Position numbers and translations under genes: made by a program
Shown: positions 56,941 to 64,000 of the stretch, piece by piece
How positions within the stretch are numbered: the first letter of the stretch is position 1
How the letters are laid out: each line of letters begins with the position of its first letter
Origin: an uncultured Lachnospiraceae bacterium
Lineage (GTDB): Bacteria; Bacillota; Clostridia; Lachnospirales; Lachnospiraceae
Reading direction: 5' to 3'
DNA length: 64,000 bases
Assembly: GCA_947630295.1 (NCBI GenBank)
Contig: CANRGZ010000001.1
Span: forward strand, 36,931-100,930
The notes under the pieces: model-generated
Seen by the model: only the letters and a program-made list of their open reading frames with translations
The model's database searches: none
What the model was told of the DNA's origin: nothing

Positions 56941-57849
56941 ATGGCATCTTCGGATCGTGAAACAAACAATATCAATACATGGATCGCAAAAACCGCGGAG
57001 CAGCTGGCGGGAATGGAACAGACCAGGTTTGGCGAACGGATTGACCGGCCGGGACTGAAAGAACAGATCGCCAAGCTGCTGCTGCTGATTCGCAGCGCCA
57101 TGTATCCCAATGTATTTGGGAGAAAAACTTACGACGTAAAGTTTCTGCCCACCCTGATCAGTCAGTATCTGCAGCAGGCCGTGGTGATGCTCTATGACAT
57201 GCTGGGCGCGCTGATGGGAGAAGGGCAGGATATTGACGGCATTATCCGGGCATTCGTGGCGGAGATTCCGCAAATTACGGAAACGCTGAAAACAGACATC
57301 CGGGCGGCGTATGAAGGCGACCCGGCGGCCCGGACGGAGGAGGAAATCATGCTTTCCTATCCGGCGTTTGAAGCCATCAGCATTTACCGCATTGCCCACA
57401 GTCTGCATTGCCTGCAGGTGCCCCTTCTGCCGCGAATGATGACGGAATACGCGCATCAGATCACCGGCATCGATATTCATCCCGGCGCTACCATCGGCCG
57501 GTACTTCTTTATCGATCACGGCACCGGTGTGGTCATCGGGGAAACCTGTACCATTGGGGATCATGTGAAGCTGTATCAGGGTGTGACGCTGGGTGCGAAA
57601 AGCTTTGAGCTGGACGAAAACGGCAATCCCGTCAAGGGCATCAAGCGGCATCCGGACATCGGCAGTCATGTGGTCATTTATTCCGGCGCCACCATTCTGG
57701 GCGGCAGTACGAAGATCGGGGATCATGCGGTGATCGGCGGCAACGTCTGGCTGACCCATTCCGTGGAAAGCGGCATGACCGTGTATTATACGGGGCGGGA
57801 AACGGCCTTTTCCGACCAGGAGGAGAAAAACGAAGCGGCCGGAGATTGA
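56941..57849 (+). CDS. cysE: serine O-acetyltransferase (EpsC/CysE type)
   Basis: A 302-residue serine acetyltransferase that makes O-acetylserine for cysteine synthesis. An N-terminal helical domain (about 1-170) is followed by a left-handed beta-helix with the catalytic region HIHPGATIGRYFFIDHGTGVVIGET (about 179-203) and a C-terminal tail. The long helical domain fits the EpsC-like subfamily of Firmicutes. AATAACG (56916-56922) and CGTTATT (56934-56940) bracket the ribosome binding site GAAAGGAA and could fold over it. The stop codon is part of the -35 box of the tRNA promoter. Confidence 0.93.
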   Translation: MASSDRETNNINTWIAKTAEQLAGMEQTRFGERIDRPGLKEQIAKLLLLIRSAMYPNVFGRKTYDVKFLPTLISQYLQQAVVMLYDMLGALMGEGQDIDGIIRAFVAEIPQITETLKTDIRAAYEGDPAARTEEEIMLSYPAFEAISIYRIAHSLHCLQVPLLPRMMTEYAHQITGIDIHPGATIGRYFFIDHGTGVVIGETCTIGDHVKLYQGVTLGAKSFELDENGNPVKGIKRHPDIGSHVVIYSGATILGGSTKIGDHAVIGGNVWLTHSVESGMTVYYTGRETAFSDQEEKNEAAGD

Positions 57850-57874
57850 CATTTCGCGCATCCGGCGATATAAT
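57846..57874 (+). promoter_or_regulatory. perfect consensus promoter for tRNA-Ser
   Basis: TTGACA (57846-57851) and TATAAT (57869-57874) are separated by 17 bases, a full match to the sigma-A consensus. The -35 box overlaps the cysE stop. The leader before the tRNA contains a GC-rich hairpin (TGCGCGGG with CCCGCGCA). Confidence 0.85.
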
Positions 57875-57925
57875 AAAAAAGCTGCGCGGGCGATGTCAAA
57901 AAGGCAGCAGCCCCGCGCAATATAT

Positions 57926-58016
57926 GGAGAGTTATCGAAGTGGTCATAACGAGCCGCACTCGAAATGCGGTTGTCCAATTTTGGGCACGTGGGTTCGAAT
58001 CCCACACTCTCCGCCA
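57926..58016 (+). tRNA. tRNA-Ser, anticodon CGA
   Basis: A 91-base cloverleaf with acceptor stem GGAGAGT/ACTCTCC, discriminator G and encoded CCA. The anticodon stem-loop CCGCA-CTCGAAA-TGCGG gives anticodon CGA, which reads UCG. A long variable arm (GTCC...GGGC) is typical of serine tRNAs, and GTTCGAATC is the T loop. Confidence 0.96.
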
Positions 58017-58025
58017 GAAAATCCA

Positions 58026-58060
58026 GTCCCCAGGCGGTCCGCCTGGGGACTTTTCTTTCT
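58026..58060 (+). terminator. terminator after tRNA-Ser
   Basis: Arms GTCCCCAGGCGG (58026-58037) and CCGCCTGGGGAC (58039-58050) are followed by TTTTCTTTCT. The tail touches the stop of the convergent ATPase gene. Confidence 0.9.
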
Positions 58061-59411
58061 AAAAGGCGTCTTCCGCAGCGTGAAAATCTGCCATGAACCG
58101 CTTTAACAGGAATGTGCAGAAATAGGGAAAGGTGTAAATGCTGCCTTCGTGCCCGATGTTGTTTTTGGATAGCTTTATGCCGTATCGGATATCAGGATAA
58201 CGTTCCGACGCAATCAAGGTTTTCATCGATTTTGCTTTCCCGCTTTTGGCCTTTACCTCAATGGGAATCAGGGAGGCCGCCGAGCGAATGAAAAAATCTG
58301 CTTCCAGCGTGGAATCCTCTTTTCGATAGTAGTAGAGCTTGTATCCCTGCTTAATCAACGCTTCGCCAACCATGTTTTCAAAAAGAGCGCCTTTATACAC
58401 GCCGAGATTTTTATTGGCTCGAAGATCTTCCTGGGATTCGTCGTCCAACATGGACACCAAAAGCCCCGTATCCGCAAAGTACAGTTTAAACATGTCCGGT
58501 TCATAGTTTCCGCCGAGGGGCAGTTCCGGGAAGTCCATACAGTAACAAATATTGACCATCCCGGCGTCTGCGAGCCACTCCGCACATCCGCGATAGTCCC
58601 GGAATCGTGCGCCGGACGCGACCTTGGAAATCTGGAATTTCTTGTTTTCTCTGGCAAGCTGCGGCGCAACCCGGTTAAACACGTTCATGATTCTTGTCTG
58701 ATCCACACCGGAAGCATATTTGCGAATATCCTCTTTATAGTCCGCAATCAGCTGCTTCTGCGTTTGCAGCGAGCCCTCAAAGGTGTTCCGCGCGATATAC
58801 TCCGCAACCACAGCCGGCATTCCGCCGAGAATGTTGTAATCCAGAAACAGGGCGTGAAAGGTATTCATCTCCAGTTCGCTGAAGGGTGCAAGTCCCTTCA
58901 TATGGGCAAGCATGTTTTGAACAGTATCATTTTCATACCCTTTTGCCCACAGAAATTCTTCAAAATCCATCGAAAACATTTCGTAGTCCGTTTTGTAGCC
59001 TACGCTGTTGCTTTCGACTCTCTTATAATTGATCCCCAGCATCGATCCGCTGCAAATGACGTCAAACCGTCCATCCGTGCAGAAGAATTTCAGAGACGTG
59101 GAGATCTCCGGGAACTCCGTAATCTCATCGAAAAAGATCAGGGTCTTGCCCGGTATGAACTTTTTTGACGGATCGATCAGTGAAATGTTTTTGATGATAT
59201 CCGCAGCGCTGTAACCGTCAGAGATGATCCCTTTGTACTTCTCGTCCCGGACAAAGTTGATTTCGATGATATTTTCATAGTTTGCGGCCGCAAAATGCAG
59301 AATGGATTCGGTTTTCCCGATCTGGCGGCTTCCTTTGATGATGAGCGGTTTCCGGTTGCCGTCCGCTTTCCATCCGTCTAAAAATGCATCGACTTTTCTT
59401 CTCAGATACAT
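58059..59411 (-). CDS. AAA ATPase with DUF4143 domain
   Basis: A 450-residue archaeal-type AAA_14 ATPase. Walker A is GSRQIGKTE (about 33-41), Walker B LIFFDEITEF (about 98), and the C-terminal DUF4143 domain (about 215-400) ends in a nuclease-like segment (ADFFIRSAASLIPIEVKAKSGK, the ExK-type pattern). Such ATPases are abundant accessory genes of gut anaerobes with no settled function. AGGAGG precedes the start at 59411; the longer frame to 59492 would cross its promoter. The gene has its own promoter with a flanking inverted repeat, and a remnant of a relative lies 375 bases beyond. Confidence 0.88.
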   Translation of the reverse strand: MYLRRKVDAFLDGWKADGNRKPLIIKGSRQIGKTESILHFAAANYENIIEINFVRDEKYKGIISDGYSAADIIKNISLIDPSKKFIPGKTLIFFDEITEFPEISTSLKFFCTDGRFDVICSGSMLGINYKRVESNSVGYKTDYEMFSMDFEEFLWAKGYENDTVQNMLAHMKGLAPFSELEMNTFHALFLDYNILGGMPAVVAEYIARNTFEGSLQTQKQLIADYKEDIRKYASGVDQTRIMNVFNRVAPQLARENKKFQISKVASGARFRDYRGCAEWLADAGMVNICYCMDFPELPLGGNYEPDMFKLYFADTGLLVSMLDDESQEDLRANKNLGVYKGALFENMVGEALIKQGYKLYYYRKEDSTLEADFFIRSAASLIPIEVKAKSGKAKSMKTLIASERYPDIRYGIKLSKNNIGHEGSIYTFPYFCTFLLKRFMADFHAAEDAF

Positions 59412-59444
59412 CTGTAATGCCTCCTGCAAAATTTCCTCACTATG

Positions 59445-59489
59445 ATTATACACAAAAAATGTGGAAATATCAATAAAAATCCCACATTT
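59445..59489 (-). promoter_or_regulatory. DUF4143 ATPase promoter with an operator-like inverted repeat
   Basis: On the minus strand TTGATA (59468-59473) and TATAAT (59445-59450) are 17 bases apart. Perfect 8-bp arms AAATGTGG (59457-59464) and CCACATTT (59482-59489) lie on either side of the -35 box, a layout suited to a dimeric repressor. Confidence 0.55.
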
Positions 59490-59598
59490 CATGAGCGAAT
59501 CATAGATGATTTACGCACGTTTCCAGTATTTGCATTGCAGGAGGAATAATGAGAAATGCTGTCAGAAAATGAAAATAGTATTTGCGTTGCCAGAATAC

Positions 59599-59799
59599 TT
59601 ATTTTACTTTCCATCTGTACCCGCAGTTCATACAGAACACTTCGTACTTGCCCTTCTTCCCGGCAAAGCCGGCGAGTGCTCCTATGCGTCCGATCAGCAG
59701 TGCGCCGCCGATGGCCTTACCAACGGAAAATCCTTTGCGGGGATTGCCCATGACCTGAATATTTGTACTTCTGCATTTTGGACATTTTATGGTTGACAT
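59599..59799 (-). CDS. small zinc-ribbon protein
   Basis: A 66-residue protein with CPKC near the N-terminus (6-9) and CMNC near the C-terminus (56-59), a four-cysteine zinc ribbon. The two halves are joined by a Gly-rich hydrophobic stretch (about 26-46, GKAIGGALLIGRIGALAGFAG) that could insert in a membrane. GAGGAAAAG precedes the start. Similar short proteins are common in Firmicutes, without known function. Flanked by the intact ATPase and the ATPase remnant. Confidence 0.72.
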   Translation of the reverse strand: MSTIKCPKCRSTNIQVMGNPRKGFSVGKAIGGALLIGRIGALAGFAGKKGKYEVFCMNCGYRWKVK

Positions 59800-60067
59800 G
59801 CACTTTTCCTCTTTATAGAACAGGGAGTGGTATGTTTTTTTTCCGGATTGTAATAAATGTCGTGGCTGCCACCGCTTCGTTTCAGGTGGAAGCCGTTGAT
59901 GAGAAGTTGGACATTCACATAATTTTCCATCAGACCGCCTTTAAAATCATTGAGTTCCTCCACCATATAGAGAATATCATTCGCAGCCAGGTCCTTCTTG
60001 GCGGCCAGCAGACCAGGATCGGAAACATAAATCTTGAAAGCGTCGATGTCACGGTAGTTTTCTAAAG
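59787..60067 (-). pseudogene. C-terminal remnant of a second DUF4143 ATPase
   Basis: Reading leftwards from about 60067 the frame gives KKPLENYRDIDAFKIYVSDP, then GLLAAKKDLAANDILYMVEEL, then GLMENYVNVQLLINGFHLKR, and stops at 59787-59789. This is the typical middle of the DUF4143 domain of such ATPases. There is no start codon context, no P-loop and no nuclease-like tail, so about 80-90 of 400 or more residues survive. It is not a close copy of the intact gene next door. The stop overlaps the start of the zinc-ribbon gene. Confidence 0.72.
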
Positions 60068-60120
60068 GCTTTTTTACTGTCCTTTCGCCAGTTGCACAAG
60101 GATGCTGCCGTTCCGCCCTT

Positions 60121-60919
60121 CTATGCTTTCAATTCTTTTGCGTTTTTTTGTCCGTAGAATACAATCACTGCGCCGTAGGCGGCCGTCAGAACTCCCCCAA
60201 GAATATAGCTTGCCGTCCACGGCAGATGAAAGCCGATGGCAGCGTTTAAGATAAAGCTCGAAATGATAAACATATAAAACATACCCGGCGCCAACGCCAT
60301 GACATACGGCTGCTTATTTTGCATCATATAAACGGCGATCATGGCAAAAGCAAATACCGCAATCGTTAGGTTTGGCCAGGCGAAGTACCTCCACAACACA
60401 TTAAATCCGCCCTTCCTTTTCATGCTCCATTGTCCGTGCAATCAAGGTGGACTGCGTGGAATGGAAGCCCGAAACAATACCGCACGCAACTGTCACAAAG
60501 AACACAGGAATAAAGTGCAGTCCCTGAGGGTGAACGCCCCGGACGCCGATGTTCCACAGTTCATCCAGCGGGTAGCCCTTAATCAACAATCCGATGAACA
60601 CCCCGATAGCCGACAGCACCAGAACCGCACCAAAAACCGGATATACCTTTCCGATGATCTTATCAATCGGAATAGTGATAAATGCGATCGGACCGAATAA
60701 AATTCCCTGTATCGGGCCAAGAATAGGACCAGTACCCGCAATGTTCAAAAGCTGGATCAGACTGTTTTTCCATTTTTTCATAGGAACAAAATCTACATCG
60801 TCCCGCAAACGCACCGCAGGTGTTTGCCTGTCGTCCGGGCGGAATATCCGGTTACACAATGCACCGTATGCCACGCCGCCGCCCACAAGCAACAGCAAAC
60901 CGATAATAAATGTAACCAT
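60121..60919 (-). pseudogene. cstA: degraded carbon starvation protein CstA
   Basis: CstA is a peptide/pyruvate transporter of 470-700 residues. Here the start (60919, after AGAAGGGA) gives a normal N-terminus and GTGPILGPIQGILFGP. At AFITIPI the sequence jumps to DKIIGKVYPVFG, which belongs far later in CstA, an in-frame loss of well over 100 residues. After SGFHSTQSTLIARTMEHEKEG the frame ends at 60401. The CstA C-terminal region (NVLWRYFAWPNLTIAVFA and on, to 60121) continues in another frame, again with material missing. The transporter core is therefore gone. Confidence 0.78.
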
Positions 60920-60977
60920 ACCAAAAATCCCTTCTTCCCGCATTCTTCCAGTCGCTTCATGTGAAAAATCACACTGT

Positions 60978-63182
60978 TTATTTCTCACGCAGAATTTCGT
61001 TCAATGTGGCGTACACGGCGGCAATCTCCAGCGGCTTGGAGATGTGGGCGTCCATGCCGGCCTCAAGGCTCTTTTTCTCGTCTTCGGCAAAGGCATTGGC
61101 GGTCATCGCCAGAATGGGAACGGTTTTTGCATCCGGCCGCTCCAGGGCCCGGATGGCCTTAGTTGCCGCGTAGCCGTCCATGCGGGGCATTTGAATATCC
61201 ATGAGGATCAGATCAAAATAACCCGGTTCGGACTGCTGAAAGATTTCTACTGCCTGCCGGCCATCCTCCGCTTCCACGATTTGGGCGCCTGTCTCTGCTC
61301 CCAACAGTTCTACGGCGATTTCCCGGTTGAGTTCATTGTCCTCCGCCAGGAGAATGCGTTTTCCCTCAAAATCATACTTTGCTTCAGGGGCAGCAAGAGA
61401 GGAAGCTGTCAGATCTTCTTCCCAGTCAATGGGCTGCGTTCCTTCCACCGTGGAGAAGGGAATGTTGATAGAGAAAGTACTGCCTTCTCCGAATACGCTC
61501 TTTAATTCCACATGGCCGCCCATCATTTCGGTGAATCGTTTTACGATGGACAGTCCCAGGCCGGTGCCGCCAAATTGGTGGGTCACACCGGCGTGTTCCT
61601 GTTCAAAAGCCTCGAATACCTTATCAAAATTTTCTTCCCGAATACCGACGCCGGTGTCCGATACTTCAAACAGCAGCCAGAGACGGCCGCCGCTTCGCTC
61701 TCCTTCGGTAATACGCAGCACGATTTGCCCGCCGGAGGATGTAAATTTAATCGCATTGGACAGAAGATTGGACAGAATCTGGTTCAGCCGCAGGGAATCT
61801 CCGATCAGCGTCTCATCGATGCGTCCGTTGAGAATGGTTTCAAAAGATATTCCCTTGGATTCCGCCTGTATCCGGTACACACTGACCAGACTCTCCAGGA
61901 AAAGGCGCAGATCGAAAGGTGCGTATTTCATTTCCAGTTTGCCGCTTTCGATCTTGGACATATCCAGCACATCGTTGATCAAAGCCAGCAGATGCCTGGA
62001 AGCCAGAGAAACTTTTTTCAGGCAGTCGTCCACTTTGGCGGGGTTACCCAGATTTTGCCGGGCAATGGTGCTCATACCGATGATACCGTTCATAGGCGTC
62101 CGAATTTCGTGGCTCATACGGCTTAAAAATTCGCTTTTTGCACGATTGGCGTTCTCTGCCCGCTCCTGCGCAGCCAGAGCCGCTTCATTGGCATGGACCA
62201 GTGCGCGGGTGTGTTGCCGCAGAACGATATAGTATACCAGAAACAGGACGGAAATAGATACGAGAATAATCACCAGGATAATGATCGCATTCCTGTTCAG
62301 CTGGTGGGTCTGGGTCCCCACAATCTGGTCGATCACGTCATAGGGAATCTCCAGCAGCATGAGCCAGTCGGTTCCTTCGATCGGCGCATAGTACATACAT
62401 TGCAGGTGGCTGCCGGCCTGGAAGATGGTCATGCCCGAGGTCCGTTTGGCAAAGTCGGCACGTACCTGTTCCAGAGAATAGCCTTCGCTGAAGGATGCGT
62501 AGGCATCCAGTTTGGAGAGAATATTCGTACTGGGGGGAAGATCGGTGTTAAAGGTGTTGTGAATAATGAAGCTGCCCTCTTTGGTGACAATGCTGGCGTA
62601 GGTTTCGGCTTCGGGATTCTGCAGCGCCAGACGGGAACTGAAAGCCTCGCTGGTCAGACCGGCCAGCATAGCCACGAAGGTTTTGTCCCCGAAGGCCACC
62701 GGGTCGATGGTAACCCCCATGGTGATCATGTTTTCATTGAGCAGTGCTTCACTGTAGGAAATCTGATCGCTCTCTCCCTGCAGCAGGTCAGCCAGAAAGC
62801 TGAGCCGGGAGGCGGCGGGCCGGACGCCCTCGGTGCTGTAATAGAGCCCGTCCTCGTCCAGAAAAGCCAGAAACTGGAAGTCGTTGTATTCTTCTGCTTT
62901 TGTCAGGAAAGAGGCAAGCGCATCCTGATCTGCCAGATCGTCGTCATTGACACTGACGGCGATGTTGTGCAGGGCGGAAAACCGGGCGTTGAGGCCCGTT
63001 TCGAAGTGACTGCCGATTTGGGCAGTCATTTCCCGCAGATAGACCCGATTCAATTTCGTTCCGGAGGACATGGAAATCCGGGCCGAAGAACGAATCAGCC
63101 AGACAAAGCATCCTGCGCAGACGGCAAGAATCAACATGGTAAGCAGCGGATAGCGCAGATGAGAAGTTTTATGTTTCTTCAT
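60978..63182 (-). CDS. hybrid sensor histidine kinase/response regulator
   Basis: A 734-residue membrane sensor. Helices at about 12-30 and 318-340 flank a dCache-like extracytoplasmic sensor (about 40-310). A coiled stretch leads to the HisKA domain ([10 protein letters not shown] phospho-acceptor, about 363), then HATPase_c with NAIKF, DTGVGI and GGTGLGLSI, then a receiver domain (about 600-730) with phospho-acceptor Asp in [13 protein letters not shown]. No output domain or Hpt is present, so a partner must be elsewhere. The ATG overlaps the end of the 5'-nucleotidase-like gene by 14 bases, and AAGGTGG lies inside that gene, so the two are coupled. Confidence 0.92.
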   Translation of the reverse strand: MKKHKTSHLRYPLLTMLILAVCAGCFVWLIRSSARISMSSGTKLNRVYLREMTAQIGSHFETGLNARFSALHNIAVSVNDDDLADQDALASFLTKAEEYNDFQFLAFLDEDGLYYSTEGVRPAASRLSFLADLLQGESDQISYSEALLNENMITMGVTIDPVAFGDKTFVAMLAGLTSEAFSSRLALQNPEAETYASIVTKEGSFIIHNTFNTDLPPSTNILSKLDAYASFSEGYSLEQVRADFAKRTSGMTIFQAGSHLQCMYYAPIEGTDWLMLLEIPYDVIDQIVGTQTHQLNRNAIIILVIILVSISVLFLVYYIVLRQHTRALVHANEAALAAQERAENANRAKSEFLSRMSHEIRTPMNGIIGMSTIARQNLGNPAKVDDCLKKVSLASRHLLALINDVLDMSKIESGKLEMKYAPFDLRLFLESLVSVYRIQAESKGISFETILNGRIDETLIGDSLRLNQILSNLLSNAIKFTSSGGQIVLRITEGERSGGRLWLLFEVSDTGVGIREENFDKVFEAFEQEHAGVTHQFGGTGLGLSIVKRFTEMMGGHVELKSVFGEGSTFSINIPFSTVEGTQPIDWEEDLTASSLAAPEAKYDFEGKRILLAEDNELNREIAVELLGAETGAQIVEAEDGRQAVEIFQQSEPGYFDLILMDIQMPRMDGYAATKAIRALERPDAKTVPILAMTANAFAEDEKKSLEAGMDAHISKPLEIAAVYATLNEILREK

Positions 63183-64000
63183 TTTCAGTCACCACCTTGA
63201 TGCGGCCCTCCGGATGTGCCATAATGGCCTCGCCGTTGTGCGCCTTGAAATATAATTGAAGGGCATCTCCGAATGTCTTGTCGGTTTCCTGCACCAGCGT
63301 AACGCCCTCCGCCAGAGGCGCGGTATCGCTGTATACGTTGAGCATGGTGAAACCGTCGCCGTTGTTGTCCAGATAACCATCCGCACCGCACATATAGGAA
63401 GTGACCGCGATGGTATAGGTTTTGGATTCGTCGAAGGCTGATCCGTCCGGAAGGGTGATATCCAGAAGCTCCGCCGGATTGCTTTCTGAAGGAGCACGAT
63501 AGGAATAGCAAAGGCCGGATACATTTAAGAAACGTCCGCCGGGGATACCGTTCTCCTGGATGATGTGGGTCAGGCCATTGGCCAGCATGGCACGGACAAC
63601 GGAGCCTTTGACTTCCAGCACCACAACGGTGTTGTCATACGGACATACCACGTCCAGATCACTGCCGAATACATTGCCCTCGTAGAGACTGCCCCGGATC
63701 GATCCGCCGTTGGCAAAGGCAATGTCTGCCCCGGTCATTTCCCGGATGGCGTCGGTTACCAGATTGCCGATGCCCGTCTCCTCCCGCCGGACATTATAAT
63801 TTTCATAAATCATATCCCCCGCCACTACGCCGATGAGAGACTGGTCATACTCGATGTCCGCATCGCCTTCCCGGAAGTAATGATCCACACTGGCCAGCGC
63901 TTCTGTCAGGGTGATTTTGCCGTTGAGCACTGAGATCAGGCTGCGGCCGAAATACTGGAGCAGCTTGGCGGGGAACTGAACGTTGTATACGTAGCCGTTG
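63169..64000 (-). CDS. 5'-nucleotidase/2',3'-cyclic phosphodiesterase-like protein, C-terminal part
   Basis: At least 277 residues of a secreted nucleotidase of the UshA/YfkN type. The frame is open to the window edge, so the N-terminal metallophosphatase is outside. Visible is the 5'-nucleotidase C-terminal domain with [22 protein letters not shown] (substrate-binding), [13 protein letters not shown] and [15 protein letters not shown]. It would dephosphorylate nucleotides at the cell surface. It ends in no sorting signal. It overlaps the downstream sensor kinase, so sensor and enzyme may share a signal. Confidence 0.9.
   Translation of the reverse strand, partial: NGYVYNVQFPAKLLQYFGRSLISVLNGKITLTEALASVDHYFREGDADIEYDQSLIGVVAGDMIYENYNVRREETGIGNLVTDAIREMTGADIAFANGGSIRGSLYEGNVFGSDLDVVCPYDNTVVVLEVKGSVVRAMLANGLTHIIQENGIPGGRFLNVSGLCYSYRAPSESNPAELLDITLPDGSAFDESKTYTIAVTSYMCGADGYLDNNGDGFTMLNVYSDTAPLAEGVTLVQETDKTFGDALQLYFKAHNGEAIMAHPEGRIKVVTENEET

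Overview
The window looks like chromosomal DNA of a Gram-positive anaerobe of the class Clostridia, most likely Lachnospiraceae or a close relative. This rests on the paired glgC/glgD genes, a DnaD/DnaC-type replication pair, DUF4364 and CdaR-type regulators, a Gram-positive Tad locus without a secretin, sortases with LPxTG-type substrates, and strong AGGAGG ribosome binding sites. No rRNA, CRISPR array, insertion sequence or prophage was seen. Both edges cut genes: mfd on the left and a 5'-nucleotidase-like gene on the right.

Layout. 1-8 kb: the end of mfd, a PrsA/SurA-like foldase lipoprotein, and a leftward murC - dnaD-like - dnaC-like - prs run with DnaA-box-like repeats between murC and dnaD. 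8.2-12.5 kb: glgC-glgD (ADP-glucose and glycogen) and a DUF885 metallopeptidase lipoprotein. 12.6-22.6 kb: DUF4364 protein, CdaR-type regulator, aconitase-family hydratase, phosphoglucomutase, a GT4 glycosyltransferase and a fused ATPase-permease ABC exporter. 22.7-39.7 kb: a tightly packed surface-structure locus in which a Tad/Flp pilus operon (TadZ, TadA, TadB, an enlarged TadC, Flp pilin, DUF5702 protein, two TadE-like proteins, prepilin peptidase, FHA protein) runs by 4-base overlaps straight into two sortase substrates and two sortases. 39.7-41.2 kb: Mrp-type ATPase and CarD protein, separated by a nested repeat. 41.4-57.8 kb: dapA-lysA, then an uninterrupted argG-H-C-J-B-D-F-carA-carB operon in which carB is fused in frame to a complete diaminopimelate epimerase, then cysE. 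57.8-64 kb: tRNA-Ser(CGA) with a perfect consensus promoter, then a partly decaying accessory stretch (DUF4143 ATPase, zinc-ribbon protein, remnants of a second DUF4143 ATPase and of cstA) and a hybrid histidine kinase beside a 5'-nucleotidase-like gene.

How the parts work together. The arg-car genes encode the whole route from glutamate to arginine by the acetyl-recycling (ArgJ) pathway plus its carbamoyl phosphate supply. dapA, lysA and the DapF domain cover three steps of lysine/meso-diaminopimelate synthesis, and MurC consumes the cell-wall branch. The pilus locus appears to couple a type IVb secretion machine to covalently linked surface pilins.

Most noteworthy: the CarB-DapF fusion; the Tad-plus-sortase transcription unit; a structured leader element present three times, each directly before a start codon (13.2, 18.5 and 30.0 kb); and tandem 0A-box-like sites before the pilus operon.
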